Shown here piece by piece: positions 24,299-38,400 of a DNA stretch of 64,000 bases. The stretch spans positions 42,981,426-43,045,425 of the forward strand of contig NC_092349.1 in assembly GCF_963676685.1 (NCBI RefSeq), written 5' to 3'. The notes beneath the pieces were generated by a model. The model saw nothing but the letters and a program-made list of their open reading frames with translations. It made no database searches and had not been told where the DNA came from. Both the position numbers and the translations under genes were made by a program. The DNA comes from Mytilus edulis (taxonomy: Eukaryota > Mollusca > Bivalvia > Mytilida > Mytilidae). Within the stretch, counting starts at the first letter, position 1. The number at the start of each line of letters is the position of its first letter.

Positions 24299-24344
24299 TA
24301 AACATTTTCAAAATATTTCAAATGAAATATTTTGAAAATGTTTA
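24299..24344. repeat. Perfect palindrome, 22-bp arms and 2-nt loop
   Basis: The arm TAAACATTTTCAAAATATTT then CA is followed by AA and its exact reverse complement. If transcribed in the GOLGA3 3' UTR it would fold into a perfect hairpin. Confidence 0.9.
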
Positions 24345-26351
24345 ACTACTTAAATTTGGTGGGTTTTATGAAGTATTTCCAAACTTTGTGACACTGTCGT
24401 ATTTGTTTTCATCTTTATAACCAATTAAAAGATAAATTAAAATGGAGTTGGTTTTATACATGATTTTCATCTACTTGAAAGCATATAATCACAATATAAC
24501 ACTTGATAAATGTTTACAAAAATACAGTGTAAAAAGAGATAGGTATGCATAGAATTTAAGACATGAAATACAATAAAGCAAACAAAAATATCTACTCAAC
24601 TTCATAACATTTAAATGTGGCTAACATTAAGAAAACATACTTTTATAACTTGTATTGCTATCTGTCTTTAAAATTCTGCTTTATAGCAGAAGTTTTCTGA
24701 ATTCAACTAGTTGTATTTTAATTTCAACAAATGTTATCTGATAAATATTGATTCCAACACAAAACTATTGTTTGAAATCCCTTGTTAAAAAAAGAAAATT
24801 TGAAATATCTAACCAGAAGTCAAAAGTTTCAGAAAAAGGTGAACACATGAATGACTTCTGCTGTAAACAAAAAGATTAATTGATACAATAAGATTTTCAA
24901 TGTTTTGTACATACAAGTTCTATGGAGACAATCAGTTTCAATGCCTTGTACATACAAGTTCTAATTATACATTTATTGCTTAAATTGCACTTTTTTGGTA
25001 TACATAAATATACTTAAGAATGGTATACAACTAAATAATACATTTACATCTAGTTTATGATAAAATGCAAACAGAAACAGCAGTATGAGATTTGATGCAT
25101 TTAAAAATGTAAGGATTTCAAAATAAAATAACTATCATTTTCAGCACTAATTCTAGTAAAATGTTTCAGCAAAAATGAACACATTGCGTTACAAGAAATT
25201 GTATATGTAAACTAATTTGCAGAATCTAATGCATTCTGGGTGATAGGTGTGTATGGCTTACAACATAATAACCAATAGAAATTCAACCAATGACTTCATC
25301 TTATTTTCATTTAAAGGCACACACAATAAATTATCCACTCCTTTAAATTGAGGAACAGCAGACTACAATCACAACACACTTTCCTCCATACAGATTACAA
25401 ACACTGCAGATCTTAGGATTAATTATTCAAGTTCAGTCTTAATAAATATATTTGAATAAAACAAGATGTAGGTAAAATATCAATGAGACAGCAATTCAAC
25501 AACACAAAAACAGAAAATTCTTCTACCTGAAAATTTAAAAAATATTATATGGCTTTCAGCAATAGACAAGTGACTTCAAAAATCTCTAATTTGCTAAAAT
25601 TATGTGTTTTTATAATTAGAAAAACTGCATGAACACAATTTAAAAAAATAATAATATAAATAATAGTACTGCTTGAGAAAAGAATAATATCATAGTTTTA
25701 AAAACCTATTTTGTTTTTAAATCCAACTGGAAACAATAAATATTAAAATTTATCATACAAACAAAGTCTTAATATGTTACAGTTAGAATGAACACTATTG
25801 TTGAAACATTTCTGTTTTTAATCAGCTTATGTTATATTGTTGAAACTTATCATAAACTACAGCATCAAACACATACTAATAATGAAAAACCGGTTTAGTT
25901 TGGCACAAAACAATTTTTTCTTACATCTAATCACAAAAAAACTCATAACACAATTGCATTTATTTATAATGCAACATATAATTAATAAATAAACAATAAT
26001 TTGGCAATCGTAAAAAAAAAACCAACAAAATGTAACCATAAAAATTCATGTAATTGGTGGTGTATTAGATTTATGACAACAAATATTAAATGCATTTTAT
26101 ATGACAAATTCATTTTTGTATGGTAAAATTTTAAAATCCAACCTTTTATAAACATGGTTTTATGAAAAACGAACTGGAAAAGTTTCTTAAAAACATTATG
26201 CCTCTCAACTAACATTTATGATTTGTTTCATATATTCTGATAAATATAAAATCCCACATATAAAAGTCCACTTTAAATTGATCCCACATTTTCAGTGCAG
26301 CAGACAGTTTCTATAGCAACCTAAGTCAAGGTCACTTAGGGAGCACCACAT

Positions 26352-26493
26352 TTATATATTGAACACACCATTGGTCATGTGATCAGGATCCACAGCAGCA
26401 GCAGATATAGAGGTTGTTGTCATGGTATTGTTGGCTGTTTCAGTTATTGTTTTGACAACTTTCCTCAATTCTTGCACTTGGTTTTCAACAACA
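26352..26493 (-). CDS. GOLGA3: GOLGA3 coding exon 14 and stop
   Basis: 142 nt ending in TAA. VVENQVQELRKVVKTITETA, then an Ala/Thr-rich end and GVFNI. The frame is fixed by the split Ser codon. Confidence 0.87.
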
Positions 26494-29400
26494 CTGAAAT
26501 AAATATACTTTCTAAAAAAATATTTCTAGTATACATGTAAATAGTTTCATTAATTTGAAGACTTATGTGTCTTTGTTTAAACCATATTTCAATGAATGTT
26601 TCCCCAAATAAATTAAGACTTGTAATGAAACCTTGTTATCTGAAATACTGAATGAGAGAGTCCTACAAATATAAGTGGTTTATCAAAATGGCAAAAGTAA
26701 CTTGAAAGAACAAAAGTTGAGCAAATAGAAAAGCTGGTATGATTGAACCATAAGTTTCAGAAAGGATTTAATCAATTTGCTCAGATTTTAACTAGTCTAA
26801 AGACTATTTAATATTCATAAAATGTAAATTTCAATCCAGATTTCTTCAATAAATGATCTGTATGTTTTCAGCATATGCTTATCTAAGTAAAGAGAGAATG
26901 GCTAAAATAACATACCTCCATGAATCTGTAGAAGTTTCTATAGACAGAGTATGGACATCCATCTGTTTCTGTAAACCTGATATCTGTGATCTCAAGGAAC
27001 TTAAACAGGTCTGTAAGTTATCTAATGGTCTGAAAAACACAAAATCAGTATATGTTTAAACAATTCAATCTGATATCTGTGATCTGAGGGAACTTAAACA
27101 GGTCTGTAGATTATCTAATGGTCTGAAAAACAATATCAATACATGTTTAAATAATTCAACCTGACATCTGTGATCTGAGGCAACTTAAACAGGTCTGTAA
27201 GTTATCTAATGGTCTGAAAAACAATATCAATACATGTTTAAACAATTCAGCCTGATATCTGAGATCTCAAGGAACTTAACCAGGTCTGTAGATTATCTAA
27301 TGGTCTGAAAATAATATCAAAGCATGTTTAAATAATTCAACCTGACATATGTGATCTGAGGGAACTTAAACAGGTCTGTAGATTATCTAATGGTCTGAAA
27401 AACAATATCAATACATGTTTAAACAATTCAGCCTGATATCTGAGATCTCAAGGAACTTAAACAGGTCTGTAGATTATCCAATGGTCTGAAAAACAATATC
27501 AATACATGTTTAAATAATTCAACCTGACATCTGTGATCTGATGGAACTTAAACAGGTCTGTAGATTATCTAATGGTCTGAAAAACAATATCAATGCATGT
27601 TTAAATGATTCAGCCTGATTTGAGGTTATCTAATGTTCTGGGCAAAAAAAATCTGTGTATCGTTCAAATGTTATCCAACATTTTTCAATTATTTTAAACT
27701 AAAGAATACATATTCATCGGTACAATTATTTTAATGTTTACTAGATTTTAATTTCAAATTCAGTCAAGTACTGAAGTAGACTCACTTCTTTAATGTATTT
27801 TAGGTTGCTTTCAAATCTGTTTTAGAAATTCATCAACCCTCGGATTTTGGAATTATCCAATTACTTGCATTACTTGCTTACAATGGAAGATTGCTTTTAA
27901 AAATACAAAACTATGAAAGGTAAAATCAGAATTCCACTTTCTTCTATATTGAGATTAAATGATCATTGTCCATACAACCAAATATATACTTACTTGCTTT
28001 CAAGGGCTTTTACACCTGTATCCTGAATGAGTTTCTCCACCATGTCCAGATCAAAAGGTAACGGTGGTATCAGTACATCATGGTCCACCACCTGTGTTCC
28101 TACATCCTTTGTATCCTCAGAATTATTTCTACTTCCACCAGAATTCATCCTCTTTGTCAGCTAAAAAAAATTAAAAAGAATAAACAAGTGAAACTGCGAG
28201 CTACTGCTCACTGATGATACCCCCGCCGCAAGTGGATAATATTAATAGTGTAAAAATATGCAAGTGTTCGGTAAACAGGAAGTTGTCGAGTGATGAATCT
28301 GAAAACGCATCACACGGTATAGCTGACTTATATAAATCCTGAAACCAAATTTAAGAAATCCTTGTATTGTAGTTCCTGAGAAAAATGTGACGAAAATTTT
28401 CAACTTGGCTACCATGTGTAAAATCATACCAGTGTTCGGTAAACAGGAAGTTGTCAAGTGATCAATCTGAAAACGCATCACACAATATAGCTGACTTGGA
28501 TAAACCCTGAAACCAAATTTCAGAAATCCTTGTATTGTAGTTCCTGAGAAAAATGCGACGAAAAATATTCATGGGACGGACGGACTGACTGACGGACTGA
28601 CGGAAGGACAGACAGAGGTAAAACAGTATACCCCCCCCCCCCCTTTTTTAAAGCGGGGGTATAATGATGTGAGATATTTTAAAATATGGAGTCTGTTCCT
28701 TTAATTTGATGTTTCAGAATCAAAGCACTACAAGTAATTTCACTGTTCACATATTTTTACGTTAAAATATTCATAAGATCATTTTTTTTGCATGCATCTC
28801 TTTTCAAGATTGGTAAAATCTGGCCTGAAATCATGCGATGACATTGCAAAAATTTGACTAAACGAATGCAAACTATTGTAAAATAAAGTAATATTGACCA
28901 CATGAAATTTCACTTTACAGTAATCATATCTCTTCTGTTTGTCATATTTCTGGATTTGTTGCTGTTTACAACATTTATGTAATTAACTATTTACACACAC
29001 AAATTATAATACAAACAAAATAAACCAAGTAAGACTGTTGTTTGACAGTTTATACATACCTTATGATGTTGTACTGAGGCCTTGAGTGTGGTTCTTAGTT
29101 CTGTAACCTGTGAATGGTAGTTAGCTTTTTCCTGTTTAGCTGTAGCCAACTCTGCTCTCATTGCCTCTGTTTCAGACTGACTTTCCTTTAATTACAAATC
29201 GTATATATTTTAATTCATCATTTGTAGGTACTTTTCAGATTATAGTTTCTATACATTTGTATATCTATGATATCTTGATTTAATTAGGACCCTTCCATCT
29301 CTGATGCAATTTTTATTTTTCATTTGCTAGTTTACTGGTTTACTAGTCTTCTAAACAATAACTTGTCAAAATGTGATTGTAAAAAAACAAAAGTTTAAAA

Positions 29401-32400
29401 AGTTTCTTATTTTTTCCGCATTTGTAGCACCTGCTTATGGTGTATATATCTCCTAATTGATACGATATTACTGTGCTTACATTTCCTATCATGATTTTCT
29501 TGATAGAGGGTTGTTGCTCACAAGGAAGCTATTAAATCAAGAGTTCCAAATGGTGAAGTTGAAATCATCTCTTTGTAAATTTTACGGACGCCATCACGAG
29601 TTGGTTGGCCGTTATGGAATAACCGTTTCACAAATGATATCGGATATGTTCCTTACGTCGTAACTACAATCCCCTTCTCTTTCATGAATGTGACCTACCG
29701 AATTAGACTATTTACCAGATTTTTTATAACATAAGCAACACGACAGGTGCCACATGTGGAGCAGGATCTGCTTACCCTTCCAGAGCACCTGAGACCACCC
29801 CTAGTCTTTGGTGGGGTTCGTGTTGTTTATTCTTTAGTTTTCTATGTTGTGTCATGTGTACTATTGTTTGTCTGTTTGTCCTTTTCATTTTTAGTCATGG
29901 CGTTGTCAGTTTGTTTTCGAGTTATGAGTTTGACTGTCCCTCTGGTATCTTTCGTCCCTTCTTTTTTAAAGTAAATATTGCATTATATGTTGCTTATTTA
30001 TTTTTTGTTTGACATCACATTTATAACACATTGAAATATTTTTCCAGGATCATCAACCTGGTATTCTTTCAAAACTTCCCTTAATGATAATTGAAGGCTT
30101 GATATGTGTCTACTTTATATGCCAGTAAGATCAGAACTTGAAGTCTTTCCTCATTCAAATTTAACCCACATCTTTACAATCTTACTACATTCAGTACTTA
30201 CCTGTAAACTTTTCTTGAGATCATCAATTTCTACATTTTGTCTCTGTTCAGCCAATGAGATGTGTTCCTGTATAGCATCTATTTCTTTACATTTCTGTGA
30301 TAGCTGCCACTGTAAACTCTGAAAGAGAGACAAAAAATAAAATAAATTCTTTTATGTAATTATAAGAATAAGGAAACTGATTGCTCTTTGCAGAAAGTCT
30401 TGTGTGTGAATATTCAATGTGCATATTTTTAATTTTGAAACATTCACGGTTTGTTGATTTATTTATTAATAAAGGCCTCAAGAGTAGGGTGCAGGAATTT
30501 TTCGCTAAATTGAAGACCTGTTGGTGACCTTCTGCTCTTGTTTTTTTCTATGGTTGGGTTGTTGTCTCTTTGGCACATTCCCCATTTCCATTCTCAATAT
30601 TATTTTAGGTTTATCAGATGATTTAGATTTTTCACTAAATTTTTTGAGTTTCTAAAAATAGTTACAAATTTCATATCTAACTAGTTTTGTGAAATTACAC
30701 ACATTTTTGCTGTCCATCAAAAATGTTTATTGCATGTTTCTTGTGAGTACAAGAGTATTGCTCAGTAAATCCAACCAGTACTCAATCACTAAATCTTCAC
30801 GCAGTTGAAATCCATAATACATGTTATATCTCATTTTGTAAGGCAAATAAAGACAAACCTCCTTAGGAAAACCATGCCATTAAAATGTTATCATTGAATC
30901 TGCAAAATACCACCAATGAGAACAAATGTAACAAAGGCATACCTGAATCTGTTCTTGAAGAACTGGTTCCCTGGCTAAATTATCAGTCAGTTCTCTTTTG
31001 ACCCTCTCCAGCTCTCTGGTCAGTACTTTGTTTTCACTGTCTAAATCAGTCAACCGTGACTGTTCACTAATGTGTGACTGTTTCCACTGGTCCAGTACTG
31101 TCTGTAGTTGACCTTTCTCCTGTGTAGCCACATCAAGATCATGTTGTAAAGTTTCCTTTTCAACTTTTGATGTGTCATGTCTTCGTTTTAACTTTTTGTT
31201 TTCTGTTATCTTTAATCCAATCTAAAAATGAAAAGAAGAGGATTATGTTGATTAATCGAGTGAAAAGTGATCCAAAAAGCTGTTTTGACATTGCATGGTT
31301 AACTGACTGACAAAAAACTATCACTGTGTTGAATACCCATTGGTGATCTTGAGCTGTTTTCAGCTCTCTAGATGGGATGTTGTCTCTTTGGCACATTCAA
31401 GTTTGCATTCTTAGTTTGATTTCCTTTTAAGTAAAACAAGAATGCAGGAGTTGTTGTGTTAAGAATACCTCTATTAATAATTCAAATGATCAGAAAACAA
31501 GAAAACAGAAATCTGACAGATGCGAAAAATGCTTACAACATTGCAAATCATCACTGTCAACCTGATGACCTTATATAAGGTCTTTCTGTTCCACTGACCT
31601 GGAGAAATATTTGACCAAATTTTTTAAACTTCAACATTCTTTTCAATAGTATCTTAGATAAGTGCAACAAAATATATTTTTGGACAATTGGACAGACAAG
31701 GTGAATTCAATAAAGTCCTCATTTCTAAAGTAGGTATATTAAATAGAAAATACTAAATCAATATAAACATTAACAACAATACAGGAGTACCCACCTGTTT
31801 TCTAAGATCTCTCTGTCCATCTTTCTCCTGTTGAAGAACTCCTTCTAAACTCAGAATCCTTTTATTATAATCTTCTTCTCCGTCTTGCCATTGTCTGACT
31901 AAGCCTTCCATGTGTGTTTGAACATCTACCAGGGATGACTCTCTCCTAGCTAATGCCTCCTCTAGCTGAGAAACATGTTGTTTTAAAGAGCTGTTAGTCT
32001 GCATTAAACCTATAAAAAGATAAATTTATAATATGTTAATAAAATAACAAAAAGTCAGAATTCATGAAAATATCCTAACATCATTCATGTCATTAAAGAA
32101 GTTACATGTATTTGACCTCTTCCTCTGCCCAAAATACAAACAAATATATTTGTAAAGTTACATTTTACTTATTTTTCATACATTTTAGTGTCCCCGACTT
32201 ATTGAATATATATTTTTACTTCAGGAATATTTGACATACTGTGGATTCATATATTTTCGTGCGTATTAATTTTTGTGGATTCAGGAAATCTGGGGTTTTT
32301 TTTGTGGATATTTAATTTTGAGGATTTCAAACCATGAAAATTGGTATCCAACTAATAATAATGAATCTACAGTAGTGAATAAACCATTTAATTTCATCAA

Positions 32401-35400
32401 CTGCAAAGACAACAAACATATATGATATGTACCTGCCACTCTGCCTTTTTCTTTTTCCAATTCTAATTCTAGTTTCTGATTGGTCTCCTGTGAAGCCATA
32501 GCCTCTAAATGTTCCTGTCTTTCTAGTTGTAACTGGTCTTCAAGGGCTGTTAGGTGTAGCTGAAACTCTTCTATTTCTTTTGCCTTGATTCTTTGTATCT
32601 CAAACAATTGGTTTTCTAATTTTTGTTTCTCTAACTTTGCTGTTTCAAGTTCTCTGGCAAGTTTCTAAAATGCAACATAGGAATCAAGTTAATATTATCA
32701 TGATTATTTAAATACATATTTATAAAACAACTAGTATTACTGTGAAATATGGAAGACACAACTCTTTTAGAATAAAAAATGCCCATGTTTAAAATTTCAA
32801 CTCAGTATGGAAATTTGCATTTCAAAAGGTACAATGTTTGTTTGTGCACAGAAAAACTGGTCTAACCACATAACATTAAGTACCAAGTAATGTTAACAGG
32901 ACCATGTTGTTTGTTGTTGTTTATACTTTTTTTTAGGAGTCATGTGTCAATGATTGGTACGTTGTTTTTTTTAATTTTTGGTAATTCCTGCCTGTCATGC
33001 TGTTTCTGTATTCTTTTAATAGTTTGACTGCATTCAAATTTGTTTGGAATTTAACATTCTCTCTGCATCCTGCATCTTGTTTTCTTTTAAATTTGTTCTG
33101 TTTCTCAGATTTAAAAAAAATTAGATATGAATTAAGTTGAAATTAATAAAACTGATTGCACATTTTTATAACAAATACCACAGCTGAAAAGCTTTCTATT
33201 TAAAAATAGGATTTTGACAACTGTTGAATAAATAAAATGATTACCTGTAATTCTGAAGTAACTTGGTCTTGTTGTTCTAACATACTAATATCATACTTTT
33301 TCTTAGCCATATCCAACTCAGTTTCCAGTTTATCTTTCTCTTGAGTTACTTCCCTTAGTTTTGAACTCAGCAGCTCCACATTAGTATCAAACACAGCCTG
33401 TCTATCTGTCAGCTCTGTCTGCAATGATTTCAGATCAGTTTCTAATTGTTCACTCTTCTGTTGTTGATGATTTGTCTCTTTTTGATGTTGTTTTTCCAAA
33501 TTTTCAAAAGAATTTTTCAGCTGTTCATTTTCATTCACGATCTCTTCATTATAGATCTTATCTCCTGAACTTTTTAACTCATCAATTTCTTGTTTCAATG
33601 AAGTCAATTCTGTTTCAGTTTGTGTCAATCTTTCTCGAGTTTCTGACAGCTCTTTTTTCAAATTTTCTTTTTCTTTAATGTTTTCATCTTTTACATTTTG
33701 AAGATTTGAAATACTATTCTCTAATTCACCAATTCTTTCTACAAATTGAGATTTCTGATTTTGCAATTCATCGAACATATGAGACTTATTTTCCGTCATA
33801 GAAACTTCAGCTTTTTGTTTCTCCACTTGAACACATTTTGATGATTCTTCAACCTGTACCAATAAGGCATTCTTCTCAGAATGAACCTGATTAAGCTCAG
33901 AAGTTTTATTAGTTAAATCCTGTTTCATTGATCTAAAACTTTTCTCAACTTTACCCATATCACTTCTTAAATTTTCCAAAGCCTTGTCCACAGAAGATTT
34001 TTCTTCAAGTGCAGCTTTCAGGGCTATCTCAGTTGCTGCTTTCTCCTCTTTCAACTGCAAAATTTCAGAATCTTTCAAACTTAAACTTTTTTGAAATGAT
34101 GACAACTGTGCCTCAACTTCAATTAGTTTTTGCTTAGATTCTTCCACAATAGTATCCCTTTCAATCAAACTTTCTTGAGACAAAGTAAGTTTTTTCATCA
34201 TTTCAATCTGTTCATTTTCGAGATTAAATATCTGGTTTTGTTTCTTCTTCAAGTCTGCTTGTGCCTTTTCGAGTCTTGAATCAAGATCATTATTTGATGA
34301 AATGAGATTTTGAATACGAGATTTTTCGTCATCGACTGACTGTAATTTTGCATCAAATGTATTTTCAATCATAGTTCTCTCCCTTTGAATGTCTTGAAAT
34401 GCAGCCTCACGTTCCATCATATCAGATTCAATAGCCTCTAGATGCTTGGCTAACGTTTCCTTGTCTTTCAAAGCTTTCTGCTGACTTTCTTTCATTTGAT
34501 GTCTTAGCTTTGCATTTTCAGTTTTCAACCTCTCAATTATACTTCCTTGTGAGGCTGCTTGACCTTGAAGCATTGTTAATTCATGTTGTAGTTTTGACCT
34601 TGCTTCATGTGCAGCCTGAAGCTGTTGCTGATACCAAACTTTTGTATTGAGTAAAGAGTTCAGATCACTTCTTGCAGATCTCATTTCAGATTCTGTCTCC
34701 ATTTTAGTCTGTAAAACACTTTGAACTTCTACATAAAGTTCTGCTATTTTATTTTTCAAAGCCTGAATAGTTACTTCTTTGGCTCTTATGTCGTCTCGAA
34801 TCTCCCTAACTTTACTCTGCATTTTATCATTTGACTCTTGAGAAAGATGTAATTCCTCTTGTAGTCCTTTTGATTCCATAACTTTTTCATCTAGAAATTT
34901 TTGTGCAGAAGCTAAAGATTGTTCCAGAATAGACCTACTGGACTTAAATTTATCTAATTCTAACTTCAATGTATCCACTTCCCCTTTTTTACTATTTTCA
35001 TCCACAGATTTCAATTTAATTTTCAATGACGACACCTGTGCTTGCAACTCTGCCCTCTCTTGAAGAGTTGTCTGTGCCTCCTCTGTTAACATCTCTAGCT
35101 GTCCTTCAAGCTTAGCCTTTTCCCTCAAAATGGCCTCCAGTTCTTCTGATCGTACAGTCTTGTCTGGGGACTGATGAGCATTTTTAGTGACTACATGCTC
35201 TCTTAAATTTTTGTTAAACAATGGTCCAACTTGAGGTACATGAATGTTTGAAAATCTTTTTGGAGTACTTGTTACCATGGTAACAGAGTTATTTTCTTGC
35301 ACAACCTCTGAACCAATACCTGAATCTGTCAGTTGATTAGAATACAAGTCGTCAGAAGTATCATGAAAAGAGGTTTTCAAATCTTGAGAAATTTGTTTGA

Positions 35401-38400
35401 CAGGTCTAAAAGAAGTCTCCTTAACTGGAGGAGAATAAGTTCTTTGCACATGCTCTTTAGGCACAATGTCGTTAATATTAATCGTTTTATATGGTGGCAG
35501 AGATTTCAGAAATCTGTCAGTTTCAGACTGATTTATAGCTTCTAATTCACTAGCAGCACTTGACACACTTTGTGTATCTTCAGATGCAGAACCTTGATCA
35601 CTTAATGGATCAATGTCTAATTTGTTTTTGTCCTTTTTGTCCTCTTTAGTAATGGCTGAACCTCTCCAGGATGTTTTTTCTGTTGTCATAGTGATGCTTT
35701 GTGTTGGTACACGGATCAGTTCATTTGTAGCTGTGAAGTCTGAGGAGGCAGATGCATTGTCATTGGTGTTGACAGCAATCTGAACATCATCAAAACCCAA
35801 GCCAGAAGTTGGAGTAAGAAACTACAATGAAAAATTATGAGAAAACTGTTAGAACAAAATGACATTTATTATTCAAATTACAAAAAAAAAACCACCCAGA
35901 AAACATAATTATGAAAGCAAACTAAGATTTACAAATGGGGTACTTAAATTATACATTCTTCATGTCAAGGCCTTTTATAGCTGACTATATGGTATGTTTT
36001 TTTTGTCATTACTGAAGACCATACAGTGATCTATAATTGCTTATATCCACTTCCTTTGAGCTCAGGTGGATAGTTGTCTTGTTGACATTCATATTGGATT
36101 TCCTTATTTTATTATTTATGTGCAAATTTTACATTCACATTCAAAACATAACATGTTAATATGAATTGATCTATCATATGAGATTTCAATTTTCTCTCAA
36201 TGGCCTTATTGCAGCATGTATGGAACCATGATCTTTTAAAATAGAATGTATTATAAGTTTAGGGAAACAGTGCTATCTCATAGTGCCATTTGCAAATGTT
36301 TAGGTGAACCGAGAACCATCCCTTTAATGTCAACAAATGTTACACCAACCATTTTTAACCATCCTACCTGGTCTGTGCCTTGTGTTGGTGTTACAGATGG
36401 GCTTAGACCTTTCAACCTTCTCTCTGTTTCTGCTATAATCTGAGCTACAACCTCTGGTGGGGCTGGTGCTATTTTCCTGTCACCTATAAATTATAATAAT
36501 GATTTTTGGAAAAATGTAACACTTTCTTGACCTGAAGACCAGAATACAAGTTTAAAATTTTCTAGTTACAGGGCACAAGATGGATGCAGATGATACAAAA
36601 CCCTGACATACTATGAAAGAACAGATTTATGATGGAACCCTCCCCAAGTTTGGGGAGGTTGAGTATTCACATAAAAGTATAACTCTGCTACTTCTGTATG
36701 TGCCTACAAAAAAAAAGTCAGGGTCCTCTAATAACAATAAAATCAGCAGTAAAAAATAAAGTTAAAATGTTCTTATGCTGAATACAGTATGGTTTTTGCT
36801 AGTTGTTGAAGGGTGTAAGGTGACCTGTAATTGTTAACTTCTATGTCATTTGGTCTCTTGTGAAGTGTTGTTGCATATGCAATCATACCACTTTTTATTT
36901 TTATATTTTGAGTTTCTCAACAAAAACTCTTTATACAGGAAAGCATCTGATTGTAATGAATTTTATTTCTTTAAATGATTGAGATCCAAATACATTTGTT
37001 TGAACAAAATCAAATGTATTAAATTAAGAATGGATATGAGGAATGCGTCAAAGAGACAACAACAGAATCAAAGGGCAGAAAACAGTTGAGGCCAACAATG
37101 GGTCCTCAGCATAACTTTATCACACACCTATAACTGAATTCTGTAGATGTAAAGCATCAGCTACTGTTTCAAATGCTCCATCGGTAACATCACCTGGACC
37201 TGGACTCTGGTGAGAGTTCGACATTCTTAATTTCTGGAATGTCCTGGCTTTGTTTAAAGCTGCAGTATTGGCAGAAACCTGAAAAAATATTGATTATTAT
37301 CATCGTCTAGTATAATTAAGTCTTTTGAAGACATTACATATCATAATGTTGATAAGAAAAAAACCTAGCTGGCAAAGTGAATATCCCATTGCAAACATGA
37401 CCTTGAACTTAAAAAACATCCTGTATATTGCAAGCCTTTGCTATGTTTGACTGGATGCAAGATTATAGTTTTCTGTCAGACTCCTCTCAAATATTTTGTG
37501 ATCTGGACATATGAATCAAAATTCAAAAGAGTAATCTCTTAGCCATGAAGTAGACTGTTAGAAGAATATGGTGCCTACAAGCTTTAGCTACAAGACAACA
37601 TAGTTTATTAGGAGGAAAGTTAAATATTTCTAAACAAGTCAACTCAATACAGTTTTGTCTTAACCAAAAGGAATTCACTTCCTGCACTTCTCTATTGTTG
37701 TCACTTAACAAAGCCTGACAGACAGACAGACAGGAACACCAGGCAATATCAATATAAACTTTCTCTCTCTCTCCACCAAGTTATCTATAAACAAACCTTG
37801 AACAGAGTTCTAATGTCAGTTTCAGAGATTTTTTCTTTCCTTGTTATGTATGAAGTGTCTATATCTCTCAGAGAGTAGTCAGGATGTATAATGTTGTGTT
37901 GGTGTAACAGCCCTGCAGACACACCATCAGAACACACTAACTTGGTATGTATCTGTGTAGTCTTCACACAACTTGGCTGAGCTCTAATTGATGGTCTACT
38001 GGTTTGGTTGCTTACTGAAAAGAAATGTATTTTATGAAACTTTTTTAAAATCTAATGCTTTATAATTTTTTTTACTAGGAGTAACATGGCGAGTCTTAAT
38101 AGTGGAGTAGGATTTGCTGACATTCGATAAACCTGAGTTAACCTCCAATTTTGTTTGAGTTTGTATTTCTCCATCTTTATGTTCAGTGTTATATTTCATT
38201 GTATTTTGTGACTGTTATTTTTTTCATCTTTTTTTCTCTCCAGGCTCCAGCCATGATATTGTCAATCATTCTTGACTGGGGTTCTTTTATTTTTCATAAT
38301 AATTTTTTGCAAACCAAATGATACTTTTCCACAGAGTCATATCATCTAGGTCAAGTTATTTAAACTTTTGTTTTTTCACTTGTCCCATTGAAAACATACA

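Larger units (their letters stand above)
22441..26351 (-). other. GOLGA3: Probable long GOLGA3 3' UTR
   Basis: A 3.9-kb AT-rich stretch after the GOLGA3 stop has almost no recognisable mobile elements, in contrast to the repeat-rich DNA on both sides. Two minus-strand AATAAA signals lie at its far end (TTTATT on + at 22446-22451 and 22462-22467), and downstream the minus strand reads TGTGCATTGTTTT. This fits an unspliced long 3' UTR. It also holds a 22-bp-arm palindrome at 24299-24344. Confidence 0.45.

Noticed and set aside
33424..35545. Plus-strand ORFs opposite the GOLGA3 large exon
   Set aside because: Shadows of the minus-strand coding exon; amino acid content is typical of an antisense frame.
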